Part shown: one piece after another, positions 37,187-46,804 of the stretch
Layout of the letters: every line of letters begins with the position of its first letter
How positions within the stretch are numbered: position 1 is the first letter of the stretch
Assembly (NCBI GenBank): GCA_018882795.1
Contig: VERJ01000004.1
Span: 1 to 64,000 of the forward strand
Origin: Burkholderiaceae bacterium
Lineage (GTDB): Bacteria > Pseudomonadota > Gammaproteobacteria > Burkholderiales > Burkholderiaceae_A
Direction of reading: 5' to 3'
DNA length: 64,000 nucleotides
The notes under the pieces: generated by a model
Databases searched by the model: none
Seen by the model: the letters and a program-made list of their open reading frames with translations, nothing else
What the model was told of the DNA's origin: nothing
Program-made: the position numbers and the translations under genes

Positions 37187-38190
37187 GTCGGCTTGGCCCC
37201 TTCATTATCGACGTGGAGGGATTGGAACTTACCGCCCGTGATCGTGAGCTTCTGGCCCATCCCTGGGTGGGGGGTGTGATTTACTTCGCACGCAATTTTG
37301 AAAGCAAAGCGCAGATTGCAGCACTCACCCGGGCGATCCATGCCGTGCCGCGTCCAAAGGGCTGCGCACCGATATTGATCTGTGTGGATCACGAGGGCGG
37401 CCGCGTGCAGCGCTTTCGCGAGGGCTTCACGGAGATCCCTGCCATGAGCACGATTGGCGCACTCTGGCGGGACGATGATCCGAATGCTCGCCTTGCTGCC
37501 TTGGCCCGGGCCCGACAACTCGGATTCGTCTTGGCCAGTGAGCTGCGCGCCGTCGGGGTCGATTTCAGTTTCACGCCAGTGCTGGATCTGGATTGGGGCA
37601 GGAGCGAGATCATCGGCGAACGGGCTTTTCATCAGGATCCGCATGTGGTGAGTGAACTCGCCGCTGCGTTAATGCACGGCCTGCTGCTTGCGGGCATGAA
37701 GAATTGCGGCAAACATTTTCCTGGCCACGGGTGGCCCAGTGCGGATTCGCATCTGGCCCTGCCGATGGATGAGCGGCCGCTGGAGGAAATCCTCAGCCAA
37801 GATGTGCTCCCGTATGCCCGTATTGGGTCACCAGCCCTTACCGCTGTCATGCCTGCTCACATCCGTTATACCCAGGTGGATCAGGCGCCAGCGGGGTTTT
37901 CTGAAATCTGGCTGAAATCGATTCTGCGCGAGCGATTGGGTTTTGATGGCGTGATCATTTCCGATGACCTCTCCATGGCTGGCGCGGCCGTCTATGATCA
38001 TGTCGCCGATCGGGCCTGTGCCGCATTTGAGGCGGGGTGTGATGCCACGCTGATATGCAATCGGCCCGACCTTGCGGAGCAGGCTTTGGATGAAGTGCCC
38101 AAACGTATGCCGCAATTTCTGAATGACCCCAATCGGCGGGGATTGGAAATGCTGTTGCCGTGGATTGCTTCCCCGTTATTGCGAGCGTAG
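37183..38190 (+). CDS. nagZ: Beta-N-acetylhexosaminidase NagZ (cell-wall recycling)
   Basis: A 335-residue glycoside hydrolase family 3 enzyme removing GlcNAc from recycled muropeptides in the cytoplasm. Signatures: CVDHEGGRVQRFR, DFSFTPVLDL, NCGKHFPGHGWPSADSH and GVIISDDLSMAGA, which includes the nucleophile Asp. The last residues (PWIASPLLRA) and the stop codon are encoded by a family 1 palindromic repeat, so the native C-terminus may have been replaced or extended. It overlaps acpS. Confidence 0.94.
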   Translation: MSRLGPFIIDVEGLELTARDRELLAHPWVGGVIYFARNFESKAQIAALTRAIHAVPRPKGCAPILICVDHEGGRVQRFREGFTEIPAMSTIGALWRDDDPNARLAALARARQLGFVLASELRAVGVDFSFTPVLDLDWGRSEIIGERAFHQDPHVVSELAAALMHGLLLAGMKNCGKHFPGHGWPSADSHLALPMDERPLEEILSQDVLPYARIGSPALTAVMPAHIRYTQVDQAPAGFSEIWLKSILRERLGFDGVIISDDLSMAGAAVYDHVADRACAAFEAGCDATLICNRPDLAEQALDEVPKRMPQFLNDPNRRGLEMLLPWIASPLLRA

Positions 38191-38205
38191 CGTAGCCATC
38201 CATCG
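38161..38205. repeat. Palindromic repeat, family 1, across the nagZ stop codon
   Basis: TGGATTGCTTCCC is followed by CGTTATTGCGAG, then GTAGCC and ATCCATCG. CGTTATTGCGAG and ATCCATCG are shared with the copy in thiD. The repeat supplies the last codons and the TAG stop of nagZ and ends 6 bp before the next gene. Confidence 0.7.
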
Positions 38206-38210
38206 ACCGA

Positions 38211-38849
38211 ATGACTGCTGTCTATAACGAGCACTGCCGCGACTGCCCAAGGCTTGCCGCCTTCCTCGATCAAGTCAAGGCCAAGCACCCGACTTATTTC
38301 TGTAAACCCGTGCCGCCTTTTGGCAGCGATCAAGCCGCACTCTTGGTGGTGGGCCTTGCGCCCGGTCTACATGGTGCCAACGCCACGGGCAGGCCCTTTA
38401 CGGGTGACTGGTGTAGCGATCTACTCTACGGCACGCTGCACGCGTATGGATTTGCTAAGAAGCCGCGCTCCATTGCAGCGGACGACGATCAAGCCCTGAT
38501 CAATTGCAGGCTAACCAATGCGGTGAAGTGCCTGCCGCCAGAGAACAAACCAACCCCTTTGGAAGTCAACACCTGCCTGCGGTACCTCAAAAACGAAATC
38601 CTGTTAATCAAACCCAAAGTGATTGTCGCCCTGGGCGCTGTTGCACACAACGCTGTGCTCTCCTGCCTGTCGGCCGAAGATAAAACAATCAGGCGCAGCG
38701 CATTCAAGTTTGCCCATGGCGCTGTCCATCAGTGTGGCCCATACCGATTGATCGACAGCTATCACCCCAGCCGTTACAACACCAATACCGGCCGCCTGAC
38801 CCCAGAGATGTTCAGGGCCGTGTTTGCCAAAGTGCGCGAATATGTCTGA
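38211..38849 (+). CDS. Uracil-DNA glycosylase, family 5 (UDGb-like)
   Basis: A 212-residue Fe-S uracil-DNA glycosylase. The motif [19 protein letters not shown] is that of family 5 (UDGb), which lacks the catalytic Asp/Asn of family 1 at the first motif; [17 protein letters not shown] is the C-terminal motif. Four Cys are placed for a 4Fe-4S cluster (CRDC near residues 9-12, then NAVKC and NTCLRYL). It acts in base excision repair, and sits between nagZ and uvrC with an 8-bp overlap into uvrC. Confidence 0.88.
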   Translation: MTAVYNEHCRDCPRLAAFLDQVKAKHPTYFCKPVPPFGSDQAALLVVGLAPGLHGANATGRPFTGDWCSDLLYGTLHAYGFAKKPRSIAADDDQALINCRLTNAVKCLPPENKPTPLEVNTCLRYLKNEILLIKPKVIVALGAVAHNAVLSCLSAEDKTIRRSAFKFAHGAVHQCGPYRLIDSYHPSRYNTNTGRLTPEMFRAVFAKVREYV

Positions 38850-40692
38850 GTCAGTTCCCGAGACCACGCGGCCAGACATCAAATCCAAGGTGCAGTCCAT
38901 GCCGAATCTGCCGGGTGTCTACCGGATGCTGGGCGGGGAGGGCCGAGTGCTCTATGTCGGCAAGGCCCGTGATTTGAAAAAACGAGTGGCCTCCTATTTT
39001 CGGACCACCGGGCTCTCGCCACGGATCGCCAAGATGGTGAGTCTGATTCAGGATATTGAGATCACCGTGGTACGCAGCGAGGCCGAGGCCCTGCTGCTCG
39101 AAAACAACCTGATCAAAACCCTCGCGCCGAAATTCAACATTCTGTTTCGGGATGACAAGTCTTATCCATTTCTGAAGCTCAGTGGTCATGCTTACCCGCG
39201 TATTTCCTATTACCGAGGGGCATTGGACAAGCAGTCTCAGTTTTTTGGCCCTTTTCCTAATGCTTGGGCAGTCAAGGAGAGCCTGCAACTCTTGCAAAAA
39301 GTCTTTCAGCTGCGCAGCTGTACCGATTCGGTATTTTCCAACCGCACTCGGCCATGCTTACTGCACCAGATCCATCGCTGTAGTGCTCCGTGTGTGAAGA
39401 AGATTTCCGCGCAAGATTATGCGGGCGATGTCGATCGTGCCGCACGGTTTCTGAAAGGTGACTCTAGTGCAATTTTGCAGGAGCTCGAAGGCAAGATGAC
39501 TCAGGCGGCTGCGGATCTCCACTATGAACAGGCAGCGGTGTTTCGCGATCAGATGGCCTCGCTGGCCAAGGTCCTGGAGCAGCACAATATGGAGACGCAT
39601 CCTGACCTGGATTGCGACCTTTTGGCGGTGGCTACCGATGGCAAAACTATCGCGGTGAATCTGGCGATGGTTCGTGGTGGGCGGCATCTGGGCGATCGTG
39701 CCCATTTCTCAACGATCACCATCGATCTCGCCGAGTCGGACCTGAGCGATGTCCTTGATGAAGCGCTCATGGCCTTTATTTCCCAACACTATGCCGTGCA
39801 GGAGCCGCCCGCAGTGATTGTGGTGAATCGGCATGAGATTGCTGTGGCGATATCAGAGTGGCTCTCTGCCCGGGGTGGACGGGAGATTCGCGTGCTGCAT
39901 CAGCCTCAGGGCAAGCGGCGCGAGTGGCTCGAACAGGTGGAGTCCAATGCACGGTTGGCTTTGGCCCGTCGTGCCCAAGAGATGGGAAGCCAGCAGTCCA
40001 AGACACAGGTCCTTGCAGAATCACTTGGCGTTACTTCGGATGGGCAGGATCCCTACGACCTGCGGATTGAATGCTTTGATATCAGCCACTCCGCCGGGGA
40101 ATCGACCCAGGCTTCTTGTGTGGTGTATCAGCACCACGATATGCAGCCCTCCGAATACCGCCGATTCAACATTGCGGACATCACGCCGGGTGATGACTAT
40201 GCCGCCATGCGTCAGGCCCTGACCCGTCGGTATCAAGAGATGGCTCACCTGCCTGATTTGGTGCTGATTGACGGGGGCAAAGGCCAGCTGGGGGTGGCCG
40301 TCGCGGTGTTTGAGGAGCTCGGGCTTGATGCGGATGTGCTGGTAGGGGTGGCCAAGGGTGAGAAACGCAAGGTGGGCCTGGAAACACTGGTCTTCCCCGA
40401 TGGCCGGGAGATTGCGCTTGGGCCGGGTCATCCGGCCTTGCTGCTGATCGCCCGGGTTCGCGATGAGGCCCACCGTTTTGCTATCACCGGCATGCGCGCC
40501 CGGCGTGCCAAGGCCCAGCTGGGCTCGGTGCTGGATGAGATTGAGGGCATCGGTCCCAAGCGCCGCCAGAAGCTTCTGGCGCGGTTTGGTGGTCTGGCGG
40601 GCTTGCGGGCTGCGAGCGCCGATGACCTGGCTTCGGTGGACGGTATCTCCCGTACCACGGCTCAGGAGATTTATCGGCGCCTGCGGTCATAA
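38842..40692 (+). CDS. uvrC: Excinuclease ABC subunit C
   Basis: A 616-residue nucleotide-excision-repair nuclease making both cuts around a lesion. N-terminal GIY-YIG domain ([20 protein letters not shown]), UVR motif (about 200-235), RNase H-like C-terminal nuclease ([26 protein letters not shown]) and tandem helix-hairpin-helix (about 560-616). ATG 38842 starts inside the end of the glycosylase gene. pgsA follows after 7 bp; uvrC-pgsA is a conserved pair in proteobacteria. Confidence 0.97.
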   Translation: MSESVPETTRPDIKSKVQSMPNLPGVYRMLGGEGRVLYVGKARDLKKRVASYFRTTGLSPRIAKMVSLIQDIEITVVRSEAEALLLENNLIKTLAPKFNILFRDDKSYPFLKLSGHAYPRISYYRGALDKQSQFFGPFPNAWAVKESLQLLQKVFQLRSCTDSVFSNRTRPCLLHQIHRCSAPCVKKISAQDYAGDVDRAARFLKGDSSAILQELEGKMTQAAADLHYEQAAVFRDQMASLAKVLEQHNMETHPDLDCDLLAVATDGKTIAVNLAMVRGGRHLGDRAHFSTITIDLAESDLSDVLDEALMAFISQHYAVQEPPAVIVVNRHEIAVAISEWLSARGGREIRVLHQPQGKRREWLEQVESNARLALARRAQEMGSQQSKTQVLAESLGVTSDGQDPYDLRIECFDISHSAGESTQASCVVYQHHDMQPSEYRRFNIADITPGDDYAAMRQALTRRYQEMAHLPDLVLIDGGKGQLGVAVAVFEELGLDADVLVGVAKGEKRKVGLETLVFPDGREIALGPGHPALLLIARVRDEAHRFAITGMRARRAKAQLGSVLDEIEGIGPKRRQKLLARFGGLAGLRAASADDLASVDGISRTTAQEIYRRLRS

Positions 40693-40699
40693 TTCATCG

Positions 40700-41272
40700 A
40701 TGATCTGGAACCTGCCAAACCTCTTGACCTGGGCCCGTATTATCGCGATTCCCTTGCTGGTGGCTTTGTTTTATCTGCCTATGGGACTCTCAGGGCAGGA
40801 GATCAATCTCTTCGCAACGATTGTCTTTGTCGTGGCCGCCATCACGGATTGGATTGATGGCTGGCTTGCGCGCAAGTGGAACCAGACATCACCGTTCGGT
40901 GCATTCCTGGACCCTGTGGCCGATAAGCTCATGGTTTGTGCGGCTCTAGTGGCCTTGATCGAATTTGGCAGGCTCAATCCGATCATCGGCCTGATCATTA
41001 TCGGGCGCGAGATCACCATTTCAGCACTGCGGGAGTGGATGGCCTCGGTGGGGGCCCGCTCTAGCGTGGCGGTCAATTGGATGGGCAAGGCGAAGACGAT
41101 TGCCCAGATGGTGGCGATTCCCTTTTTGCTGTTCGATGGGCCGATATTCGGTGGCTTGATCCACACCCGTCCCTGGGGCGAGGTCCTGGTCTGGATTGCT
41201 GCGGCGCTGACCGTGGTGTCGATGGTCATCTACCTGCGGGCCGCCTGGCCGGAGTTGCAAAAGCGGGCCTGA
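40700..41272 (+). CDS. pgsA: CDP-diacylglycerol-glycerol-3-phosphate 3-phosphatidyltransferase
   Basis: A 190-residue membrane enzyme making phosphatidylglycerol phosphate. The CDP-alcohol phosphotransferase motif D-x2-DG-x2-AR-x8-G-x3-D-x3-D is complete: DWIDGWLARKWNQTSPFGAF, then LDPVAD. Four to five membrane helices are visible. ATG 40700 (MIWNLPNLLTWARI) follows uvrC by 7 bp. Confidence 0.96.
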   Translation: MIWNLPNLLTWARIIAIPLLVALFYLPMGLSGQEINLFATIVFVVAAITDWIDGWLARKWNQTSPFGAFLDPVADKLMVCAALVALIEFGRLNPIIGLIIIGREITISALREWMASVGARSSVAVNWMGKAKTIAQMVAIPFLLFDGPIFGGLIHTRPWGEVLVWIAAALTVVSMVIYLRAAWPELQKRA

Positions 41273-41284
41273 AAAGGCTAGAAT
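41255..41284 (+). promoter_or_regulatory. Probable sigma-70 promoter of the tRNA-Gly/tRNA-Cys pair
   Basis: TTGCAA (41255-41260), an 18-bp spacer and TAGAAT (41279-41284), followed by a G+C-rich discriminator (CGTGGGC) typical of stable-RNA promoters. Transcription would start near 41290, about 37 bp before the tRNA-Gly. It overlaps the end of pgsA. Inferred from match and position only. Confidence 0.45.
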
Positions 41285-41326
41285 CGTGGGCTTCGCGCAG
41301 GTGAAAGCAGTTGGATTAAAAAGCGC

Positions 41327-41402
41327 GCGGGAGTAGCTCAGTTGGTAGAGCGCAACCTTGCCAAGGTTGAGGTCGCGAGTTCGAGACTCGTCTCCCGCTC
41401 CA
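41327..41402 (+). tRNA. tRNA-Gly (GCC)
   Basis: The 76-base cloverleaf is complete. The acceptor stem GCGGGAG pairs with CTCCCGC, the D-arm reads GCTCAGTTGGTAGAGC, the anticodon stem-loop CCTTGCCAAGG carries anticodon GCC, and the T-arm is GCGAGTTCGAGACTCGT. The 3' CCA is encoded (41400-41402). Confidence 0.97.
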
Positions 41403-41422
41403 AGTCTTCAAGAAAGCCCACC

Positions 41423-41496
41423 GGCGGGGTGGCAGAGTGGTTATGCAGCGGCCTGCAAAGCCGTGGACGCCGGTTCGATTCCGACCCCCGCCTCCA
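41423..41496 (+). tRNA. tRNA-Cys (GCA)
   Basis: The 74-base cloverleaf is complete. The acceptor stem GGCGGGG pairs with CCCCGCC, the anticodon arm GGCCTGCAAAGCC carries GCA, and the T-arm reads CCGGTTCGATTCCGA. The 3' CCA is encoded. It lies 20 bp after tRNA-Gly and is surely cotranscribed with it. Confidence 0.97.
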
Positions 41497-41739
41497 AAAA
41501 AGCCAACCATCGGCGCCGTGTGCCTGAGCAGGCAGCCTAGCCAAAATCAAGCCCGTTTGTTGCCGGCGCATTGATCAGTTTCTAAATCCATCGCACTTGA
41601 ATTATTTTCAGCTTGAAGATGAAAAAATTTCACGCTCATTCTGGCTGATTTCTCTGAAAAATCACTATGAAAAATACTCTTATTAAGTAGACTGCATTTC
41701 CGGATAAACAGCCTTAAACATCAGGGCGGGACCAGACCC

Positions 41740-42738
41740 ATGTTGCCGGACAATCCTCAATCGCTCGCGTTTGGCGGGCCTACTGCAAAAATTTGTCAGA
41801 CCCGATCCGAGGCAGCAAACGACGCTGTTCGTCTGATTCCGGGCCTTCTTGACCTTGAGATTCCCGAGAAGTCGAATTTCTATTTCTTTACCAGCGCTAA
41901 AAGCGTCAATGGCCTGCGGCTGGCTGCTTTCTCTTCCTCTGCAAGCAACCTGGAATTGGGTGCGGAATGCGAGGACTCCTGGGTGCTGCCGCTGGCGGGT
42001 CGATTACGGCTTACCGATGGCATGTCATTGATGACTGCTGAGGGTGGGAAGAATGCCTTTTTTATCCCCGCGGGTCGGCCGAATCGAATCGAGGCAACAG
42101 ACCGCTCGTTGGTCAGAATTAGAATTAACTCTGATCGATTGCAGCAGACTGCCAAGACCATGTTGGGTACCCTTTGGGAGAGTGGCGGCCCGATTGAATC
42201 TGGAAATCCACGCGAGATCCCGCTGAACATGAATCAGATCTCGTTTGACCCGATTTTTCGGGTGCTTTTTAACCAGATCGATAGCTACTCTGGCCAGCAG
42301 CATCTGCTTGATTATTCCGGCATTGACGATACCCTCTATCGCACGATGGCCATGGCGATGGCGCCTGATGTCTTTGTGAAGGCCGCAGCGGTGCGAGATG
42401 CTCCCGAGAGCGTCAGGCGGCTGCAAAGGGTTTGCGATTACGTGATGTCCCATCTGGGCGACTGCATCACGATTACTGAGTTGGAACGTATTGCGAATCT
42501 CTCCCGGCGTAGCCTGCACAATGCATTCACCAGGGCCTTTGATCTTAGCCCCATGGCCTGGGTGAGGGAGCAGCGCCTTGTCGCTGCCCATGGCCTGCTC
42601 AGTCGCCCTGGCAAAGTGCGGTCGGTGACTGAGGCCGCCTTGTCTTGCGGGTATGCCAGCGCATCACTCTTTGCAGCCAATTATCTCCGACGCTTTGGCG
42701 AAGTACCGTCCGCTACTTTTTCCCGGGCGCACAGGTAA
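41740..42738 (+). CDS. AraC-family transcriptional regulator
   Basis: A 332-residue regulator. The C-terminal AraC DNA-binding domain (about 225-328) has two helix-turn-helix units: ITELERIANLSRRSLHNAF and VTEAALSCGYASASLFAANY, followed by RRFGEVPSATF. The N-terminal part (about 50-190) looks like a cupin-type sensing domain (AraC-binding-like-2 form). The 243-bp stretch upstream, after the tRNAs, is clearly A+T-rich (41570-41730) and contains no gene. Target genes and effector are not evident; no metabolic gene adjoins it. Confidence 0.88.
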   Translation: MLPDNPQSLAFGGPTAKICQTRSEAANDAVRLIPGLLDLEIPEKSNFYFFTSAKSVNGLRLAAFSSSASNLELGAECEDSWVLPLAGRLRLTDGMSLMTAEGGKNAFFIPAGRPNRIEATDRSLVRIRINSDRLQQTAKTMLGTLWESGGPIESGNPREIPLNMNQISFDPIFRVLFNQIDSYSGQQHLLDYSGIDDTLYRTMAMAMAPDVFVKAAAVRDAPESVRRLQRVCDYVMSHLGDCITITELERIANLSRRSLHNAFTRAFDLSPMAWVREQRLVAAHGLLSRPGKVRSVTEAALSCGYASASLFAANYLRRFGEVPSATFSRAHR

Positions 42739-42855
42739 ATTATCAATCCAACCTCCGTTTTTCTATTTTTGAGTACAGATTTGCCTTTATTTGCTAGGCA
42801 GCGTTGCGGAGGGCTGCAAAAATCCCGGTTCATGCGGTTCTAAAGAGTGACTGTC

Positions 42856-43263
42856 ATGACCCGATTACAGATTCAAGAAAATTTTTCCTCCCAACTGCGA
42901 CAACAACTGCAGCAGCGTTTCAGGGGGAGGCTTCCATCGGCAGCAACTTTCGCGGCCCACTTCAACTGCCGGGTGTCGGATACCACCTCAGGTATTTCTG
43001 CAGAGACAGCAAGGCGCTGGCTTCGTGGAGAGTGCATTCCCGATAAGTGGCGAATGCGTATTCTGGCGCAATGGCTGGAAATCGACCTTCAAGAGGCGCT
43101 GTTTCTGCCGGGTTTTCACCACGAACAGCCAGAGGCACATGTGGACGAGGCGACCAAAGAGATGGTGAGTCTTTTCTCCCAACTCACCGAAAGGCATAAA
43201 TCTGTTTTTCTAAACCTGCTGAGAGTGAGCGCCTCTGACGAGGTCCTCTTGACTGAGTCGTGA
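42856..43263 (+). CDS. Small helix-turn-helix protein, repressor-like
   Basis: A 135-residue protein I cannot assign precisely. Residues about 25-80 resemble a Cro/CI-type HTH: AATFAAHFNCR, then ISAETARRWLRGECIPDKWR and LAQWLEIDL. The C-terminal part (about 95-130) is probably helical. Such small proteins occur in betaproteobacteria and are sometimes annotated as phage-type regulators. GTG 42847 is an alternative start; there is no strong ribosome binding site at either. No phage genes are nearby. Confidence 0.6.
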   Translation: MTRLQIQENFSSQLRQQLQQRFRGRLPSAATFAAHFNCRVSDTTSGISAETARRWLRGECIPDKWRMRILAQWLEIDLQEALFLPGFHHEQPEAHVDEATKEMVSLFSQLTERHKSVFLNLLRVSASDEVLLTES

Positions 43264-43326
43264 AATAACAATCCCCCGGTCATGCGGCGTTGGTCGAATG
43301 TTTATTTCGACGAGATTGGACGGGGC

Positions 43327-44205
43327 TTAGGACAAACATGCCAGGAGCCAGGAGCGAAATTCGGCGACATGAGGCCGATCAAGGTATTTTTCGGGATAGA
43401 TCAAGTGCTGGCCTGGCCCCTGCATCGCAGGAAGTTTTGGAAGGGCTCTGACCAGCCGTTTATTCTTCAGGAACGGCTCGGACAGTTCCAGCGACTCCAG
43501 CACCACCCCAAGGCCTTGCACGGCCGCTTGCAGGCTGTGTCCCGCGTGCGTAAACGCCAGATCCCAGTCGAGCTTCAGCTTCCCGCATCCGTTCGTTGCG
43601 AACCAGTCGGGCCAAGCCGGCGTGGCGCGGGAACAGTAAATCAGAGGTGCGTTCGCCAGATCCGAGATGCTTTTCAAGGGGTTTGATTTCAGAAAGGCGG
43701 GAGATGCGAGCGGGACAAATTGTTCGGTGAAGAAATTTTCAACTACAAAATCCCCCTTGGCCGGCTTCCCCCGCTGCACCCACAGGTCTACCGAATCATT
43801 GCGAAAATCGACGGGATCGAAAGATGATGAGAGCTCCACCTTGATTTTCGGATGCTTTTCCCGAAAGAGAGTCAGGCGCGGCATCAGCCAGAGCCGGGCA
43901 AAGCCCGGTCCGGTGTGAATTCGCACAGGGTCATCGGTATCGGGAGGATTCAGGCACTCCGAAATCTCCGACAGCCTGCCCAGTGTTTCGCTCAGCGCTT
44001 CGTTGTAGCGTCGGCCTTTCTGGGTGAGCCCGATCCCGTGGGAAGTTCTCAGGAAAAGGCTGGTGCCAAGCTGCGCTTCGAGTTTGGCAATTCTGTGGCT
44101 GATCGCCGATGGTGTGAGATGGAGTTCGTTGGCCGCTTTCGAGACGCTGCCTTGGCGGGCCACCGCCTCAAACGCGATTAATAGGTGGAGGGCGGGCATT
44201 CTCAT
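43327..44205 (-). CDS. LysR-family transcriptional regulator (GcvA-like)
   Basis: A 292-residue LysR regulator. The N-terminal winged HTH (about 3-60) reads ALHLLIAFEAVARQGSVSKA and LHLTPSAISHRIAKLEAQLG; the substrate-binding domain follows (IHTGPGFARLWLMPRL, VDLWVQRG). The GcvA-like form of the HTH is clear. I start at ATG 44205 (MRMPALHLL); in-frame TTG codons at 44220 and 44214 are possible. It is convergent with the small HTH gene and shares a strand with the K+ channel gene downstream-to-upstream; no target is obvious. Confidence 0.88.
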   Translation of the reverse strand: MRMPALHLLIAFEAVARQGSVSKAANELHLTPSAISHRIAKLEAQLGTSLFLRTSHGIGLTQKGRRYNEALSETLGRLSEISECLNPPDTDDPVRIHTGPGFARLWLMPRLTLFREKHPKIKVELSSSFDPVDFRNDSVDLWVQRGKPAKGDFVVENFFTEQFVPLASPAFLKSNPLKSISDLANAPLIYCSRATPAWPDWFATNGCGKLKLDWDLAFTHAGHSLQAAVQGLGVVLESLELSEPFLKNKRLVRALPKLPAMQGPGQHLIYPEKYLDRPHVAEFRSWLLACLS

Positions 44206-44288
44206 GTTTGGCAAATTCAAAAAATTCTAATTCGCTGGCACATCAGCAGATCAGATGGGTTATCAGCGCGAGTGCATGCCGCTTCAGT

Positions 44289-45239
44289 TCAACGCTGTGA
44301 GGATCGCGTGTGCTCCTGACGGACACGTTTCACGATCGCATTGGCGTGTTCCTTGGATAAATTGAACGTCTGCCGCAAATGTTCCAGCATCTCCTCCTCT
44401 TCGTGGCTGATATGGCCATCCTGTAGCGCCTTGATGAGCTCCGCTTCGAAGATGGCACGTTTGCGCGCCATCTGGTTGGCAAATGAACTCGCCACAATAC
44501 CGGTCAGCAACGCTACCGTACACACGCCCATCAAGGCGGTGGCCACGCCGATCAGTTTCCCGATCGCGGTGACCGGTGCCGCATCGCCATAGCCCACCGT
44601 GGTGAGTGTCACCACCGACCACCACATGGCATCGGGAATGGATCCGAACTTGTCGGGCTGAACGTCGTGCTCGGCGTAATAGGCAAGGCATGATGTCATC
44701 AGAATCGCGATGCCAAGAATATAAAGCGCCGAGACAAACGACTCGTGTTCATCGCGAATGGCCCGAAACAGATCCTCGAGTGCCGTGTTGTAGTGTGAGA
44801 GTTTTAAAAATCTCAGCATCCGAACCGCCCGCATAAAACGCATATCAAGGCCCGGGAAGACCGCGTGCAGGTAAAAGGGCAGCGTCGCGCATAAATCAAT
44901 GAGGCCATGGAAACTGGTGATGTAGCCCCAGCGCGCTGCTGTGGGGGATAGATGCGCCTTGCCCGCTGGCACGCACCACAGCCTGAGCAAATACTCGACT
45001 GTGAATATAGCGATAGAGAACACCTCAAAGGCGTCGAACTGTGATTGAAATCGATCCTGAAGACTGGGAACTGATTCCAAGATGATGGCGATGATGCTTC
45101 CCAGCACCAGCAGCGTGATGCCCCAGTCCAACACCTGGCGGGTCAGGTCTCCGGGCGTCTTGCCGAACAGAATCTCAAAGGCCCTGAGCTGCAGCCCTGA
45201 GGCCTCCGGGTGGGCGTTGAAGTAGCGCTGGCGTGCCAT
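44289..45239 (-). CDS. Voltage-gated potassium channel (6-TM ion transporter family)
   Basis: A 316-residue channel subunit with six membrane helices. S4 carries regularly spaced Arg (RFMRAVRMLRFLKL), and the pore has the K+ selectivity filter TLTTVGYGD. A cytoplasmic C-terminal tail (about 255-316) contains DGHISHEEEEMLEHLRQ, a short helical module often found in small channels and SHOCT-like tails. It forms a tetrameric K+ channel in the inner membrane. Divergent from the TrpB2-like gene, with a 141-bp gap. Confidence 0.9.
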   Translation of the reverse strand: MARQRYFNAHPEASGLQLRAFEILFGKTPGDLTRQVLDWGITLLVLGSIIAIILESVPSLQDRFQSQFDAFEVFSIAIFTVEYLLRLWCVPAGKAHLSPTAARWGYITSFHGLIDLCATLPFYLHAVFPGLDMRFMRAVRMLRFLKLSHYNTALEDLFRAIRDEHESFVSALYILGIAILMTSCLAYYAEHDVQPDKFGSIPDAMWWSVVTLTTVGYGDAAPVTAIGKLIGVATALMGVCTVALLTGIVASSFANQMARKRAIFEAELIKALQDGHISHEEEEMLEHLRQTFNLSKEHANAIVKRVRQEHTRSSQR

Positions 45240-45380
45240 CAGGGTGGGATACTACTCCGCTGACGCGATCCGACAACCGATTGTCATTGCCCGGATCAGG
45301 AAATTCGGGCCGCGTGGCCCCCTCATTTGATCCAGTTCGATCAGCCCGTCAGAATTAGTCCCATACACCCAGGAGGCCCC

Positions 45381-46754
45381 ATGTCTGACCAAACCAAATA
45401 CCTGCTCGACGAATCCCGTATCCCCAAAGCCTGGTACAACATACAGGCCGATCTGCCGGTGCCCGCGCCCCCCGTGTTGCACCCCGGAACGATGCAGCCG
45501 GTTGGTCCGCAGGACCTGGCGCCCTTGTTCCCCATGACCATCATTGCGCAGGAAGTCACGACCGAGCGCGAGGTGGAGATTCCCAAAGAAGTCCGCGATA
45601 TCTATCGCTTGTGGCGGCCCGCGCCGCTGTACCGCGCCCACCGTCTGGAGAAAGCGCTCGGCACACCCGCAAAGATTTTTTATAAATATGAAGGCGTGAG
45701 CCCAGCGGGCAGCCACAAGCCCAACACGGCTGTCCCGCAGGCGTTCTATAACGCTGCAGAGGGTGTGAAGCGTCTCACCACCGAGACGGGTGCTGGACAG
45801 TGGGGCACATCACTCTCGTTTGCAGGAAATGTCTTTGGCCTGGAGGTGCTGGTCTTTCAGGTACGCGTTTCTTACGATCAAAAACCTTATCGTCGCGCCG
45901 TGATGGAGACCTATGGCGCCCGTTGCCTGCCTTCGCCCTCCACAGAAACAGAATTTGGCCGCAGCGTGCTGGCACAGCGGCCCGATCATCCCGGTAGCCT
46001 GGGTATCGCCATCTCCGAGGCGGTGGAGCTTGCGGCCCAGCGCGATGACACCAAATATGCACTGGGTTCTGTGCTCAATCACGTGCTGATGCATCAAACG
46101 ATCATTGGACTGGAATCGATGGAGCAGTTGCATATGGCCAATACCGAGCCTGATGTCGTCGTGGGCTGCACGGGTGGCGGTTCCAACTTTGCGGGCATTG
46201 CCTTTCCGTTTATCGGCCAGGGCCTGCGCGGAGGCAAGAAAGCCCGAATCGTGGCGGTGGAGCCCGCTGCATGCCCGTCACTTACCCGGGGCAAGTATGC
46301 CTATGACTTCGGTGATACCGGCCACATGACGCCACTGACCAAAATGCACACCCTGGGATCCACTTTCACACCACCGGGCTTTCATGCGGGTGGTCTGCGT
46401 TATCACGGCATGGCACCGCTGGTGTCGCATTTACGCAATCTCGGCCTGATCGAGGCAGTCGCCTATACACAGGGCGAATGCTTCTCGGCAGGAGTGTTGT
46501 TTGCGCGTGCCGAGGGGATTGTGCCCGCGCCGGAAGCCAACCATGCCGTGAAGGGTGCAATCGAAGAGGCCCTGCGTTGCAAGCGCGAGGGCCGCAGCGA
46601 GACCATCCTTTTCAACCTCTGTGGTCACGGTCATTTTGATATGACCGCTTATCAAAAATATTTCTCAGGTGAGCTGAAGGACGAGGCCTACGACGAGAAA
46701 GAACTCGCCATGGCACTCTCCGGCCTGCCATCAGTGCCAGCGGAGTACGCTTGA
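45381..46754 (+). CDS. TrpB2-type tryptophan synthase beta chain / PLP-dependent enzyme
   Basis: A 457-residue PLP enzyme of the TrpB2 group. The long N-terminus (PKAWYNIQADLP, RPAPLYRAHRLEKAL) is typical. The PLP Lys is in EGVSPAGSHKPNTAV, the Gly-rich phosphate loop is GCTGGGSNFAGIAFPF, and the Glu-bearing region is TGAGQWGTSL. TrpB2 proteins make tryptophan from indole or indole and serine and may act in salvage, independent of TrpA; no trpA is nearby. ATG 45381 follows a perfect AGGAGG. Confidence 0.9.
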   Translation: MSDQTKYLLDESRIPKAWYNIQADLPVPAPPVLHPGTMQPVGPQDLAPLFPMTIIAQEVTTEREVEIPKEVRDIYRLWRPAPLYRAHRLEKALGTPAKIFYKYEGVSPAGSHKPNTAVPQAFYNAAEGVKRLTTETGAGQWGTSLSFAGNVFGLEVLVFQVRVSYDQKPYRRAVMETYGARCLPSPSTETEFGRSVLAQRPDHPGSLGIAISEAVELAAQRDDTKYALGSVLNHVLMHQTIIGLESMEQLHMANTEPDVVVGCTGGGSNFAGIAFPFIGQGLRGGKKARIVAVEPAACPSLTRGKYAYDFGDTGHMTPLTKMHTLGSTFTPPGFHAGGLRYHGMAPLVSHLRNLGLIEAVAYTQGECFSAGVLFARAEGIVPAPEANHAVKGAIEEALRCKREGRSETILFNLCGHGHFDMTAYQKYFSGELKDEAYDEKELAMALSGLPSVPAEYA

Positions 46755-46804
46755 TTAGATATTAAGTTTGCGTGCGGTGATGGTGCTGACGGGAACCCGG
46801 TTGT

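Noticed and set aside
41327-41496. Integration site with attL/attR repeats at the tRNA genes
   Set aside because: No integrase gene and no second copy of either tRNA 3' end was found to the right within the accessory stretch.
42968-42985. GGTGTCGGATACC in the small HTH gene as a further family 2 copy
   Set aside because: It is 12 of 13 to one unit but has no second arm, and the residues it encodes fit the HTH region as native sequence; probably chance.
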